Below, piece after piece: positions 7,766 through 14,847 of a DNA stretch of 18,603 nucleotides. Position 1 is the first letter of the stretch. Every line of letters begins with the position of its first letter. A program made the translations under genes and the position numbers. The stretch is from Acidobacteriota bacterium. Its GTDB lineage: Bacteria; Acidobacteriota; Terriglobia; Terriglobales; Acidobacteriaceae. The notes under the pieces are model-generated. The model was given only the letters and a program-made list of their open reading frames with translations. It searched no databases and was not told the DNA's origin. The stretch spans positions 1 through 18,603 of the forward strand of contig JAFAPG010000291.1 in assembly GCA_019247235.1 (NCBI GenBank), read 5' to 3'.

Positions 7766-8878
7766 ATGAATCAAGTCTCACCATCACCGGATTCGATCAC
7801 GCTGCTATCGCGGTTAATCATGCAAGCATATCGTGGCGACTTCTGTTCGCCGCTTGAAGATCTAAGCGCCGTTCGGGGCGAGCTCGTTGAGATCCTTGGC
7901 CTGACGGAGGCGGCAAGCGAGGAGCTGATCAAGTTAGCCGATCTTCATCATGTCACGGTTCGCGCCGCTCAAGTCATGGAACAGCTAAGCGGAGGAGCAA
8001 AAACAAGACCTCTCACGGAACGCTGGCGAGTAACACGCGAAAAAGAACGGAGACGCATCTGGCAAGCGGTGGAGTGGCTGTACGCCATTGTTGAAGCGCT
8101 CGAGTTGTCAGGATGCTCGGTCAGCGTGATTAAGTCGTTGGATCATTGGCCCGACCTTGGCTCCGATCTTGACCTTTACACCAGCGGCTCCCCGGAACAG
8201 GTCATCTCGGTGATGCAAGAGAAGCTTAGAGCCAGCCTAGAACCCCGCAGTTGGGGAGATCGCCTGGCCAACAAATGGAATTTTCGCGTACCCGGCTTAT
8301 CGGAATTGGTCGAGGTGCATGTGCGCTATCTGGGGCAAACGGGGGAGCAACGGCTCATGGCCGCCCGGGTGCTTGAGCGCAGCGTCAGCAAGACGGTTAA
8401 CGGCCGACGCTTTTCCGTGCCGGCTCCGGAAGAGCGCATTCTGATTTCCACGTTGCAGCGCATGTATCGCCATTTCTACTTTCGCCTATGTGACATCGCC
8501 GACGTCTCTGCTCTGTTGGAAAATGGAGCAGTGGACTTTGACGAGTTGCGTCGCGGAGCAGAAATCGGCGGAATCTGGCCGGGAGTGGCAACTTTTCTGG
8601 TGCTCGTCTCTAAGTATGTGACCAGCTACGGAGGTCGGTTGGAAATTCCCCGCGAGGTAGTCTCCTGCGCTTGTTCGCCTGACCTCCAGCTACGTTTTCG
8701 CGGTGATTTCCTGCGTGTTCCTATGCGTCCGGCCGCCGGCCTCTACGGATCACAGTTGCTGAGCGCTAGCCGGCATCGTGACCTGCGGGCGATGTCGCGT
8801 CTGCCTCTGCTCCCCCCTCTGGCGCTCTCCGCCTTAGTCGCCTATCGATTGACGGGAGACGACAAAGGCGTCTGGTGA
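7766..8878 (+). CDS. Nucleotidyltransferase-fold family protein (NTP_transf_5-like)
   Basis: The protein has 370 residues from the ATG at 7766. The frame is open back to 7616, but that extension overlaps the preceding gene and is Arg/Lys/Ser-rich, so I reject it. An N-terminal helical region (1-110) precedes VIKSLDHWPDLGSDLDLY (121-138). Its GSDxD signature (Ser133, Asp134, Asp136) is the metal-binding motif of pol-beta-type nucleotidyltransferases. A third acidic site may be in LVEVHVRY (181-188). A helical C-terminal half contains RMYRHFYFRLCDIADV. Members of this family occur in exopolysaccharide and capsule gene clusters, where their exact role is poorly defined. Here the gene follows the glycoside hydrolase by about 64 bases, fitting that context. 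No strong Shine-Dalgarno is visible. Confidence 0.75.
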   Translation: MNQVSPSPDSITLLSRLIMQAYRGDFCSPLEDLSAVRGELVEILGLTEAASEELIKLADLHHVTVRAAQVMEQLSGGAKTRPLTERWRVTREKERRRIWQAVEWLYAIVEALELSGCSVSVIKSLDHWPDLGSDLDLYTSGSPEQVISVMQEKLRASLEPRSWGDRLANKWNFRVPGLSELVEVHVRYLGQTGEQRLMAARVLERSVSKTVNGRRFSVPAPEERILISTLQRMYRHFYFRLCDIADVSALLENGAVDFDELRRGAEIGGIWPGVATFLVLVSKYVTSYGGRLEIPREVVSCACSPDLQLRFRGDFLRVPMRPAAGLYGSQLLSASRHRDLRAMSRLPLLPPLALSALVAYRLTGDDKGVW

Positions 8879-9160
8879 CTCTCAGCTGAGAACCCGCGGG
8901 TGTGTGGCTTGTTAATCCAACCTGCCGCCCCCTATACGTTCTACAGAATTCACCGGATGGCCAATTGCGGTAAATCCCGGTAAGCTATTGATTGTATTAC
9001 AGCTAACATAACGCCGTGGGCGCCAGCGGCGGATGGGTAGCCTCCAGCTGACTAAGTAGTTCCTACGCCAAATTCAACCCAGTAACCGGGCCCGCTTTTA
9101 GCTCGACGCCACGACCAGAAAAGAGAACCGGCCGGCGGCACGAGGATTGCGAGAGCGAAG
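8879..9160 (+). other. Intergenic region between the envelope cluster and the glucan genes
   Basis: These 282 bases hold no credible gene. Just after the nucleotidyltransferase stop lie two abutting perfect palindromes (8880-8901). A CGGTAA direct repeat occurs at 8968-8973 and 8978-8983, one helical turn apart, followed by an AT-richer stretch to 9012. A promoter for the glycosyltransferase is likely here, but I could not fix its -35/-10. Just before the ATG the sequence is purine-rich (GAGAGCGAAG), acting as the ribosome binding site. Confidence 0.4.
8880..8901. repeat. Two adjacent perfect palindromes
   Basis: TCTCAGCTGAGA (8880-8891) and ACCCGCGGGT (8892-8901) are each perfectly self-complementary and sit end to end, starting 2 bases after the stop of the preceding gene. 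Without loops or a U-tract they do not make a classical terminator. They could be protein-binding sites or chance. Confidence 0.4.
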
Positions 9161-10258
9161 ATGAGAATTGCACAGATCGCACCGCTGTTTGAGAGTGTTC
9201 CTCCCAAGACCTACGGGGGCACGGAACGGGTGGTTTCCTGGTTGACTGAAGAATTGGTACGGCTGGGGCACGAGGTGACGCTTTTTGCCAGCGGCGACTC
9301 GATGACTACCGCACGTCTGGTACCTTGCTCCGCCCAGTCATTGCGCCTGGCGCCGCACTGCGTCGATCAGCTGGCGCACCAGGTGGTGCTGCTTGAAAAG
9401 GTGCTGCAAGAAAAGGATGAATTCGATGTCCTGCATTTTCACATTGATTATTTTCATTTTCCCGTCAGCTCCCGGGAAACTTATATTCATGTGACCACTC
9501 TGCACGGGCGTCTCGATATCCCCGACCTTAATCCCCTTTACCAGATCTATGCGGAGATGCCGGTAGTCTCGATATCTGATTCGCAGCGCGATCCTCTGCC
9601 GCACTTGAATTGGCAAGGTACGGTGCATCATGGGATGCCCCGAGACTTGTATAAAATGTATGCCCAGGGGGGGAAGTATCTGGCCTTCTTGGGCCGCACC
9701 TCTCCCGAGAAGGGTCTTGATCAAGCCATTGAGATAGCCCAACGTGCGGGGATGCCCATCAAAATCGCCGCCAAGATCGACAAAGCGGATCAGGAATACT
9801 TCGACACCTGCATTCGTCCCCTGTTGAAATTACCTCAGGTGGAATTTCTGGGAGAGATAGGTTATCCGGAGAAGAATCAATTTTTGGGCGAAGCTGCCGC
9901 CGTGCTGTTTCCGATTTGCTGGCCGGAGCCGTTTGGTATTGTCATGATTGAAGCCATGGCATGCGGAACTCCAGTCATCGCGTATCCTTTCGGTTCGGTT
10001 CCCGAGGTCATGAAGGACGGAATCACCGGTTCGATCGTTTCTGACATCGAGAGCGCAGTCGCAGCTGTGGAGCATGTAAGCAAACTCGACCGCAAGAAAA
10101 TTCGCCGGCACTTCGAGCAGCGCTTCACCTCGAATCGTATGACCGTCGATTATTTGCGCATCTACGAGCGCCTGGCCAATCGCAAAAAAGCCCCGCTGGC
10201 GGTGCGGGACGGAGTTCTGAATTGGATGAAGTTAACGTCTCCCAGCAGTACTACATAG
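9161..10258 (+). CDS. GT4-family glycosyltransferase
   Basis: The 365-residue protein starts MRIAQIAPLFESVPPKTYGG, with the N-terminal nucleotide-fold and the GGTERVV segment (19-25) typical of GT4 enzymes. The second Rossmann domain begins at FLGRTSPEKG (176-185). The retaining E-x7-E signature is in EPFGIVMIE (Glu256 and Glu264), followed by AMACGTPVIAYPFGSVPEV, the nucleotide-sugar-binding region. It is a cytoplasmic or membrane-peripheral retaining transferase using a nucleotide-sugar donor. The acceptor is unknown. Overlap with the debranching enzyme gene suggests involvement in alpha-glucan or oligosaccharide metabolism, perhaps glycogen or a trehalose/glucosylglycerol-type compound. 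It is a standard-length GT4 with no missing motif. Confidence 0.92.
   Translation: MRIAQIAPLFESVPPKTYGGTERVVSWLTEELVRLGHEVTLFASGDSMTTARLVPCSAQSLRLAPHCVDQLAHQVVLLEKVLQEKDEFDVLHFHIDYFHFPVSSRETYIHVTTLHGRLDIPDLNPLYQIYAEMPVVSISDSQRDPLPHLNWQGTVHHGMPRDLYKMYAQGGKYLAFLGRTSPEKGLDQAIEIAQRAGMPIKIAAKIDKADQEYFDTCIRPLLKLPQVEFLGEIGYPEKNQFLGEAAAVLFPICWPEPFGIVMIEAMACGTPVIAYPFGSVPEVMKDGITGSIVSDIESAVAAVEHVSKLDRKKIRRHFEQRFTSNRMTVDYLRIYERLANRKKAPLAVRDGVLNWMKLTSPSSTT
10211..10224 (+). promoter_or_regulatory. Ribosome binding site and TTG start of the debranching enzyme gene
   Basis: GGAG at 10211-10214 stands 7 bases before a TTG at 10222. No ATG or GTG occurs in frame near the N-terminus, and the next in-frame Met lies deep in the conserved N-terminal domain. 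The site is inside the glycosyltransferase coding region, giving a 37-base overlap and likely coupled, lowered translation. Confidence 0.6.
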
Positions 10259-12384
10259 CCACCAAGTCCTCGCCCGCCGACGATCGTCCGCGGGTGCTCA
10301 AATACGGCACCATTTTTGCCGTCTTTGATCGTTTAGGCGACATTCGCCCAGGTGGCTTGGGCGAACAAGGCATCTTCTTCGAAGGCACCCGCTATTTGTC
10401 TGAGCTCCTGGTCCATTTATGGAATGAGCGCCCGCTCCTTCTAAGCTCGACGATTGAGCCCAATAACTTCCTCTTCACCGCTGACTTGGCTAATCTTGAC
10501 GTCTCGCGCGGGAATACCGTGGTCATTCATCGCGGTAGCCTACATTTGTTGCGTTCGAAGTTTCTCTGGCGTGGGAGCAGCTATGAGGAGTTCAAGTTTG
10601 TCAATTATGGGATGCAGGCACTCTCGATCCCAATGAATGTTTCCTTTGCCGCCGATTTCGCGGACATCTTCGAAGTTCGTGGCATGACCCGGGAACGAAG
10701 CGGACGCAGGCTCGAACCGGAAATCGGCTCTGATTACGTGGTGCTCGGGTGTGAAGGCTTGGACGGAGTGACCCGCCGCACGCGGATTCACTGTGAACCC
10801 CATCCGGAGCGCGTCATAGATGGAGAGATGAACTTTCATTTTGAGCTTGAGCCCAAGCAGGAGATGACCTTCTGGCTAAGCGTCGCCTGTGAGAACTCTC
10901 AGCCCGCACGGCGTGACGTTAGCTATCCGCGCGCCATGGGCCGAGCCGAGGCAGAAATGAAGGCCTTATCGCGCAGCCGCCCGCGCCTGGTGAGTTCCAA
11001 CTCGCGTTTCAACGATTGGGTCAAACGCTCCTCGGCCGATGTGCAAGTGATGACCGTTGGCAACCCCGAGTCCAATTATCCTTATGCCGGCATTCCTTGG
11101 TTCAGTACCGTCTTCGGCCGCGATGGTATTATTACCGCGCTTGAAATGTTATGGGTCGAGCCCGCCCTAGCCAAGGGAGTTTTGGAATTTCTGGCAAGCA
11201 CGCAAGCGATCGAGATCGATCCAGCCCGGGAGGCCGAGCCAGGAAAGATTTTGCACGAGCTTCGACATGGGGAGATGGCTAATCTGAACGAGATTCCCTT
11301 TGCTCGCTATTACGGGACCGTCGACGCCACTCCGCTGTTTCTCATGTTGGCCGAAGCCTACTATGATCGCACCGGGGACCGCGCGCTGATTGAACAGATC
11401 TGGCCGAATCTTCAAGCCGGGCTTGATTGGATAGAACGTTATGGCGACGTGGACGGCGATGGCTTGGTTGAATATGCCGCCCATGGCGAGCGGGGATTGG
11501 TGCAACAAGGATGGAAGGATTCGAACGATTCCGTTTTCCATGCCGATGGCTCCTTGGCCGAGCCCCCTATCGCGCTATGCGAAGTGCAGGGCTACGTATA
11601 CGCTGCGAAACTTTCCGCCGCCCGCCTCAATCGGTTGCTCGGAAACGAACATTCTGCCGCCTTACTTGAGAGCCAAGCGGATCAGTTACGAGAGCAGTTT
11701 TCGAAGGTCTTTTGGTTGCGAGACCTTAATTGTTATGCCCTTGCTCTTGATCGCCACAAGCGACCGTGCGCGGTGCGCTCCTCGAATGCAGGGCACGCTT
11801 TGTTCACCGGGATAGCCCGTCCTGAGCACGCCAAGGCTCTGGCGAATTCGCTCTTCTCCCATGATTTTTACAGCGGGTGGGGCATTCGAACTTTAGCCAG
11901 CGGTGAAGCCCGTTATAACCCCCTTTCCTACCACAATGGTTCGATCTGGCCGCACGATAACGCGCTTATCGCTAGCGGATTGGCCCGTTATGGCTTTAAG
12001 AACCTGGCGGGCAAAATTCTCATGGCTCTTATGGACGTCAGCAGCACGCTCGAGCTCCATCGCCTGCCCGAGCTTTTTTGCGGTCTCGAGCGCCGCAGCG
12101 GCGAAGGACCGACTCTCTATCCGGTGGCGTGCTCCCCGCAAGCCTGGGCCGCGGCCGCCCCCTTCCTGCTCATTCAGTCCTGTCTTGGGCTGACCGTGGA
12201 GGGGTCCAAAAACCGTGTTGTGTTCAATCGTCCCTCGCTGCCTGAGGGCATTCCGCAACTCTCGATTCGCGGCCTACAGATAGGCGACGCCTGTGTCGAC
12301 CTTTTATTTGAACGCCAGATTGACTCGGTCCGAGTGCAAGTTCTAGAAAAGCAAGGGGAAATCGAAGTCGTAGCCACGCTTTAA
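10222..12384 (+). CDS. Amylo-alpha-1,6-glucosidase / glycogen debranching-type enzyme
   Basis: The protein has 720 residues from a TTG start. The N-terminal beta domain (about 25-225; LKYGTIFAVFDRLGDI, GLGEQGIFFEGTRYLSEL) is the GDE_N_bis type. The C-terminal (alpha/alpha)6 barrel (about 280-700) carries the family landmarks GIPWFSTVFGRDG (290-302), GKILHELRHGEM (341-352), YYGTVDATPLF (363-373), DGDGLVEY (411-418), GWKDSNDS (430-437) and NGSIWPHDNALI. The catalytic acids of this group lie in these motifs, with Asp432-Asp435 the likely acid region. The family hydrolyses alpha-1,6 branches of glucans, though some members of this sub-type sit next to GT4 genes and may act on other alpha-glucosides. 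Translation overlaps the GT4 gene. It has full length for the family and no defects are seen. Confidence 0.92.
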   Translation: MDEVNVSQQYYIATKSSPADDRPRVLKYGTIFAVFDRLGDIRPGGLGEQGIFFEGTRYLSELLVHLWNERPLLLSSTIEPNNFLFTADLANLDVSRGNTVVIHRGSLHLLRSKFLWRGSSYEEFKFVNYGMQALSIPMNVSFAADFADIFEVRGMTRERSGRRLEPEIGSDYVVLGCEGLDGVTRRTRIHCEPHPERVIDGEMNFHFELEPKQEMTFWLSVACENSQPARRDVSYPRAMGRAEAEMKALSRSRPRLVSSNSRFNDWVKRSSADVQVMTVGNPESNYPYAGIPWFSTVFGRDGIITALEMLWVEPALAKGVLEFLASTQAIEIDPAREAEPGKILHELRHGEMANLNEIPFARYYGTVDATPLFLMLAEAYYDRTGDRALIEQIWPNLQAGLDWIERYGDVDGDGLVEYAAHGERGLVQQGWKDSNDSVFHADGSLAEPPIALCEVQGYVYAAKLSAARLNRLLGNEHSAALLESQADQLREQFSKVFWLRDLNCYALALDRHKRPCAVRSSNAGHALFTGIARPEHAKALANSLFSHDFYSGWGIRTLASGEARYNPLSYHNGSIWPHDNALIASGLARYGFKNLAGKILMALMDVSSTLELHRLPELFCGLERRSGEGPTLYPVACSPQAWAAAAPFLLIQSCLGLTVEGSKNRVVFNRPSLPEGIPQLSIRGLQIGDACVDLLFERQIDSVRVQVLEKQGEIEVVATL

Positions 12385-12515
12385 TCTTGCCTGAGAGAGC
12401 AGCAGCACTCCTAGTCGTCTTACGCGAAGTCTCTGCTCTGCTTAAGGAGATCACCGGATAGATCTCGGAGAACCGGCGGCTTAGGTTAACAATTAGCCGC
12501 AATTGCGGAGGCGTG
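12385..12515 (+). promoter_or_regulatory. Leader region of the LPxT-protein/sortase pair, rich in inverted repeats
   Basis: These 131 bases contain three imperfectly nested inverted repeats: AGAGCAG/CTGCTCT (12396-12402 with 12433-12439), GAGATC/GATCTC (12447-12452 with 12461-12466) and GCGGCT/AGCCGC (12476-12481 with 12495-12500). The last lies just before a GGAGG (12507-12511) upstream of the ATG at 12516 and could influence translation. No clear promoter was resolved, and no U-tract terminator for the upstream gene is present. Confidence 0.4.
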
Positions 12516-12866
12516 ATGAGCAGAGTAAGCGTGTTTCTCAACGCAGCGTTGCTGGTTGCCGTTCTCGGAATGGCGTGCCCGGGTCAAGGACTCAGGAATG
12601 CGCCGATTGGCACCTGGCAGGTTTCACAGGTGAGTTCTGCAGCTGCGAGCGCGGCTAAGGACCAGCTCTCCTCGGGCAAGTTGGCGCAGGATCGGGCGCA
12701 AAGCTCCACAGCTGCGGACCGAAGTAAGCGTATTGAAGGCTCGGAAGGGGCTTCCGAGGCCCAGGTCAACAATGGGGCGCCACTTCCGCAAACTTCAACT
12801 ATCCTCCCGCTACTAGGCTTCATCGGATTAGGGTCACTGGTAGCTGGACTTTTTGCACGCCGTTGA
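12516..12866 (+). CDS. Small exported sortase substrate with LPQTS sorting signal
   Basis: The 116-residue protein starts at ATG 12516, with GGAGG four bases upstream; a GTG immediately before is an alternative. Layout: signal peptide (1-20 or so, VLGMAC), a short stretch, then a low-complexity Ala/Ser/Gln/Lys/Glu region (about 38-88) likely disordered. The end is a sorting signal: LPQTS at 90-94, hydrophobic segment 97-113 and Arg115-Arg116 at the very C-terminus. This tripartite layout is the cell-wall sorting signal cut by sortases between Thr and the next residue, here Ser rather than Gly. The class D-like sortase gene begins 4 bases after its stop, so the two are almost surely enzyme and dedicated substrate. 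There is no folded domain to suggest its surface role. Confidence 0.82.
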   Translation: MSRVSVFLNAALLVAVLGMACPGQGLRNAPIGTWQVSQVSSAAASAAKDQLSSGKLAQDRAQSSTAADRSKRIEGSEGASEAQVNNGAPLPQTSTILPLLGFIGLGSLVAGLFARR

Positions 12867-12870
12867 CTTT

Positions 12871-13539
12871 ATGCGGGTCCCCGGGACCAGTGTTTTACCC
12901 AATCCGCGTCCCTCTGTTCGAAATCGCTCCCCCCTCATTTTCAAACCAGAGCTGCTGCGACCCCCCAGCCCGTGGAAGCCGCGTAAGCCCGTGCCTCCTC
13001 CCCGTCGAGGTCGCGAGTTCGTCTCTTACGTTCTCATCTTGGTAGGCACGGTTCTTTGCACCTTCGTCGTCGCAACTTACCTATGGATGTATGTGCAACA
13101 ACGTTTGCTCCTCGATCAGTGGAGCAAGGCAAAAACTTCCCCCGACAACTCGCTCACCAAGCTGTCGATTCCTAAGATCCACCTCGAGGATGTAGTGCTT
13201 GAGGGCGCCTCCGTTCATTCTCTGCTCCTCGGACCCGCGCATTTGACCGGCTCTGCCCTTCCCGGTGATCCGGGCAACGCCGTCATCGCCGGTCATCGTG
13301 ACACCTTTTTTCGCCACGTTCATAGTCTGAAATATGGAGACGACATTTTTATCCTGCGCAGTGGAAAGCGATTCCATTATGTCGTGCGGGCACGCCGAAT
13401 TGTCGAACCTCACGATCGTAGTGTCTTAGGTTCTACTCCGGACCCGGAACTCACGCTGATTACCTGCTACCCGACGCATGCCATTGGGCCTGCTCCCGAG
13501 CGGCTGATCGTGGTCGCCAAGATGGCGGGGGCGCTGTGA
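12871..13539 (+). CDS. Class D-like sortase (transpeptidase)
   Basis: The protein has 222 residues from the ATG at 12871. A Pro/Arg-rich cytoplasmic N-tail (1-48, with PPPRRG) precedes one membrane anchor (about 50-74). The catalytic beta-barrel shows the sortase signature: LSIPKIHLEDVVLEG, GPAHLTGSALPGDPGN, AGHRDTFF with His142, TLITCYPT with the nucleophile Cys199, and PERLIVVA with Arg211. These three residues form the His-Cys-Arg active site. The enzyme sits in the membrane facing outward and would cleave the LPQTS signal of the upstream protein and join it to an amino acceptor. The acceptor in a diderm is unknown. The TLxTC pattern fits class D (or E). The gene is convergent with the asparaginase gene and only 6 bases separate their stops. 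Confidence 0.92.
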   Translation: MRVPGTSVLPNPRPSVRNRSPLIFKPELLRPPSPWKPRKPVPPPRRGREFVSYVLILVGTVLCTFVVATYLWMYVQQRLLLDQWSKAKTSPDNSLTKLSIPKIHLEDVVLEGASVHSLLLGPAHLTGSALPGDPGNAVIAGHRDTFFRHVHSLKYGDDIFILRSGKRFHYVVRARRIVEPHDRSVLGSTPDPELTLITCYPTHAIGPAPERLIVVAKMAGAL

Positions 13540-13545
13540 AACTGA

Positions 13546-14754
13546 TTATGGGGAAAAAATCGGAGGCCAATCATGGGAAGGTCCAGGAAATAGACTGACA
13601 GTCTTTTCCAAGCGTTTGCGGCCGTCATGGACGGCAATCTGATGCGGCTTCTCTCGCGCACTCCCATAGCCTTCCCACAACGATACCCCGGCGTATGCTC
13701 CGTCTTTACGCAAGACGTAATAAACCATGTCCACATATTTGAGGCGATCGCGGTCAGCGCTATAGTTGCGCACAATACGCTTTAATGCATCCATCGCAGC
13801 CTCAAGCGGCGATAACCCGTGACGCAAGTTTTCAATGATGGTATGGGCGCCAGAAACCTTGATGTTCTCTTCTCCACTACCGGTTGCTCCCGCGGAGCCG
13901 ATATCCTGGTCGGTGTAGCATCCGGCACCAATCAGGGGAGAGTCGCCAACTCGGCCCGGTATCTTCCAAGCCAAACCGCTGGTCGTCGTGCAACCGGAGA
14001 GCTCGCCGTTTGTGTTTAAGGCAGAGCAGTGAATGGTGCCCGTGGGGGGGAAGATCACGCTGCGAATGGCGGAGCTGCGCAGTTCAGGTGAAATTCCCAG
14101 GTTTACGGCCGCTTCCTCGATACGGCGAAGACGCTCGGACCAATCTTCGGATTGGCGGCGAGCTCCCAGCCGAGAGCGCCAGCTCGGACTTGAGAGCCCC
14201 GGCCCCCACCAATCGGAATGCGTCTCCTTCCACAGTAGCCACTCTTTGCGCCCTGCCTCGGTCAACAAATTTTCTCGCCGAAATCCTTCCGCTACAGCGA
14301 AGCGCTCCGCTCCCTCGCCCACCAACATCACATGGCCGGTGTGTTGTCGCACGACGTTCGCCAATAAAGAAACATTCTTAATGTTGCGAACCCCGCCCAC
14401 TGCGCCGGCGCTGCGCGTCGGGCCATGCATGCAGCAGGCGTCGAGCTCAACGACGCCTTCCTCGTTCGGCCTTCCTCCCAAGCCTACCGACTGATCATTG
14501 GGATCGTTCTCCGGGCCGGTCACGACCTTGAGGACAGAATCCAGAGTATCTCCGCCAGCTCGAAGAAGCTCGTACGCTTCATCCAGATAGTTATAGCCAT
14601 TGCCGGCCGAGATCACGATCGGAGTCTTCGCGGGTGTGGGCGAGTGTCCTTTCTCCTCGGCAGCGAATGCTTGGTCGATTTCAAGATGGCAGAATTTGGG
14701 GGAAACTGAAGCGGCAAGAGCCGAGCTGATGAAACCACGACGCGATAAGCTCAT
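13546..14754 (-). CDS. Tat-exported N4-(beta-N-acetylglucosaminyl)-L-asparaginase-like Ntn hydrolase
   Basis: The protein has 402 residues from the ATG at 14754, preceded by GGAAAGG at 5-7 bases. A GTG 36 bases upstream is the alternative. Residues 3-16 (LSRRGFISSALAAS) are a twin-arginine signal. The body is a family of autoprocessing N-terminal-nucleophile hydrolases: VISAGNGYNYLDEAYELLRAGG (48-68), GLGGRPNEEGVVELDACCMHG (91-111), then the maturation site with Thr240 in PPTGTIHCSA. After it comes TTTSGLAWKIPGRVGDSPLIGAG (256-278), matching the glycosylasparaginase/isoaspartyl peptidase core. The residue before the nucleophile is Gly239 instead of the Asp known in the human enzyme. The likely job is hydrolysis of beta-aspartyl or GlcNAc-Asn bonds in the periplasm. 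Substrate specificity cannot be separated by eye. Confidence 0.9.
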   Translation of the reverse strand: MSLSRRGFISSALAASVSPKFCHLEIDQAFAAEEKGHSPTPAKTPIVISAGNGYNYLDEAYELLRAGGDTLDSVLKVVTGPENDPNDQSVGLGGRPNEEGVVELDACCMHGPTRSAGAVGGVRNIKNVSLLANVVRQHTGHVMLVGEGAERFAVAEGFRRENLLTEAGRKEWLLWKETHSDWWGPGLSSPSWRSRLGARRQSEDWSERLRRIEEAAVNLGISPELRSSAIRSVIFPPTGTIHCSALNTNGELSGCTTTSGLAWKIPGRVGDSPLIGAGCYTDQDIGSAGATGSGEENIKVSGAHTIIENLRHGLSPLEAAMDALKRIVRNYSADRDRLKYVDMVYYVLRKDGAYAGVSLWEGYGSAREKPHQIAVHDGRKRLEKTVSLFPGPSHDWPPIFSP

Positions 14755-14847
14755 GAAAGCCTTTCCGGGAATCGAAAGAATCGAAGCCACGCAGTCTTAT
14801 ACCAGAACTGCAGGAGAAGAGCCGAGAGGTCTCGGGAGAGGCTTTCC

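Noticed and set aside
13884..14494. Overlapping plus-strand frames of 150-165 codons
   Set aside because: Antisense to the Ntn-hydrolase gene with its conserved nucleophile region; composition is Arg/Ser-rich.
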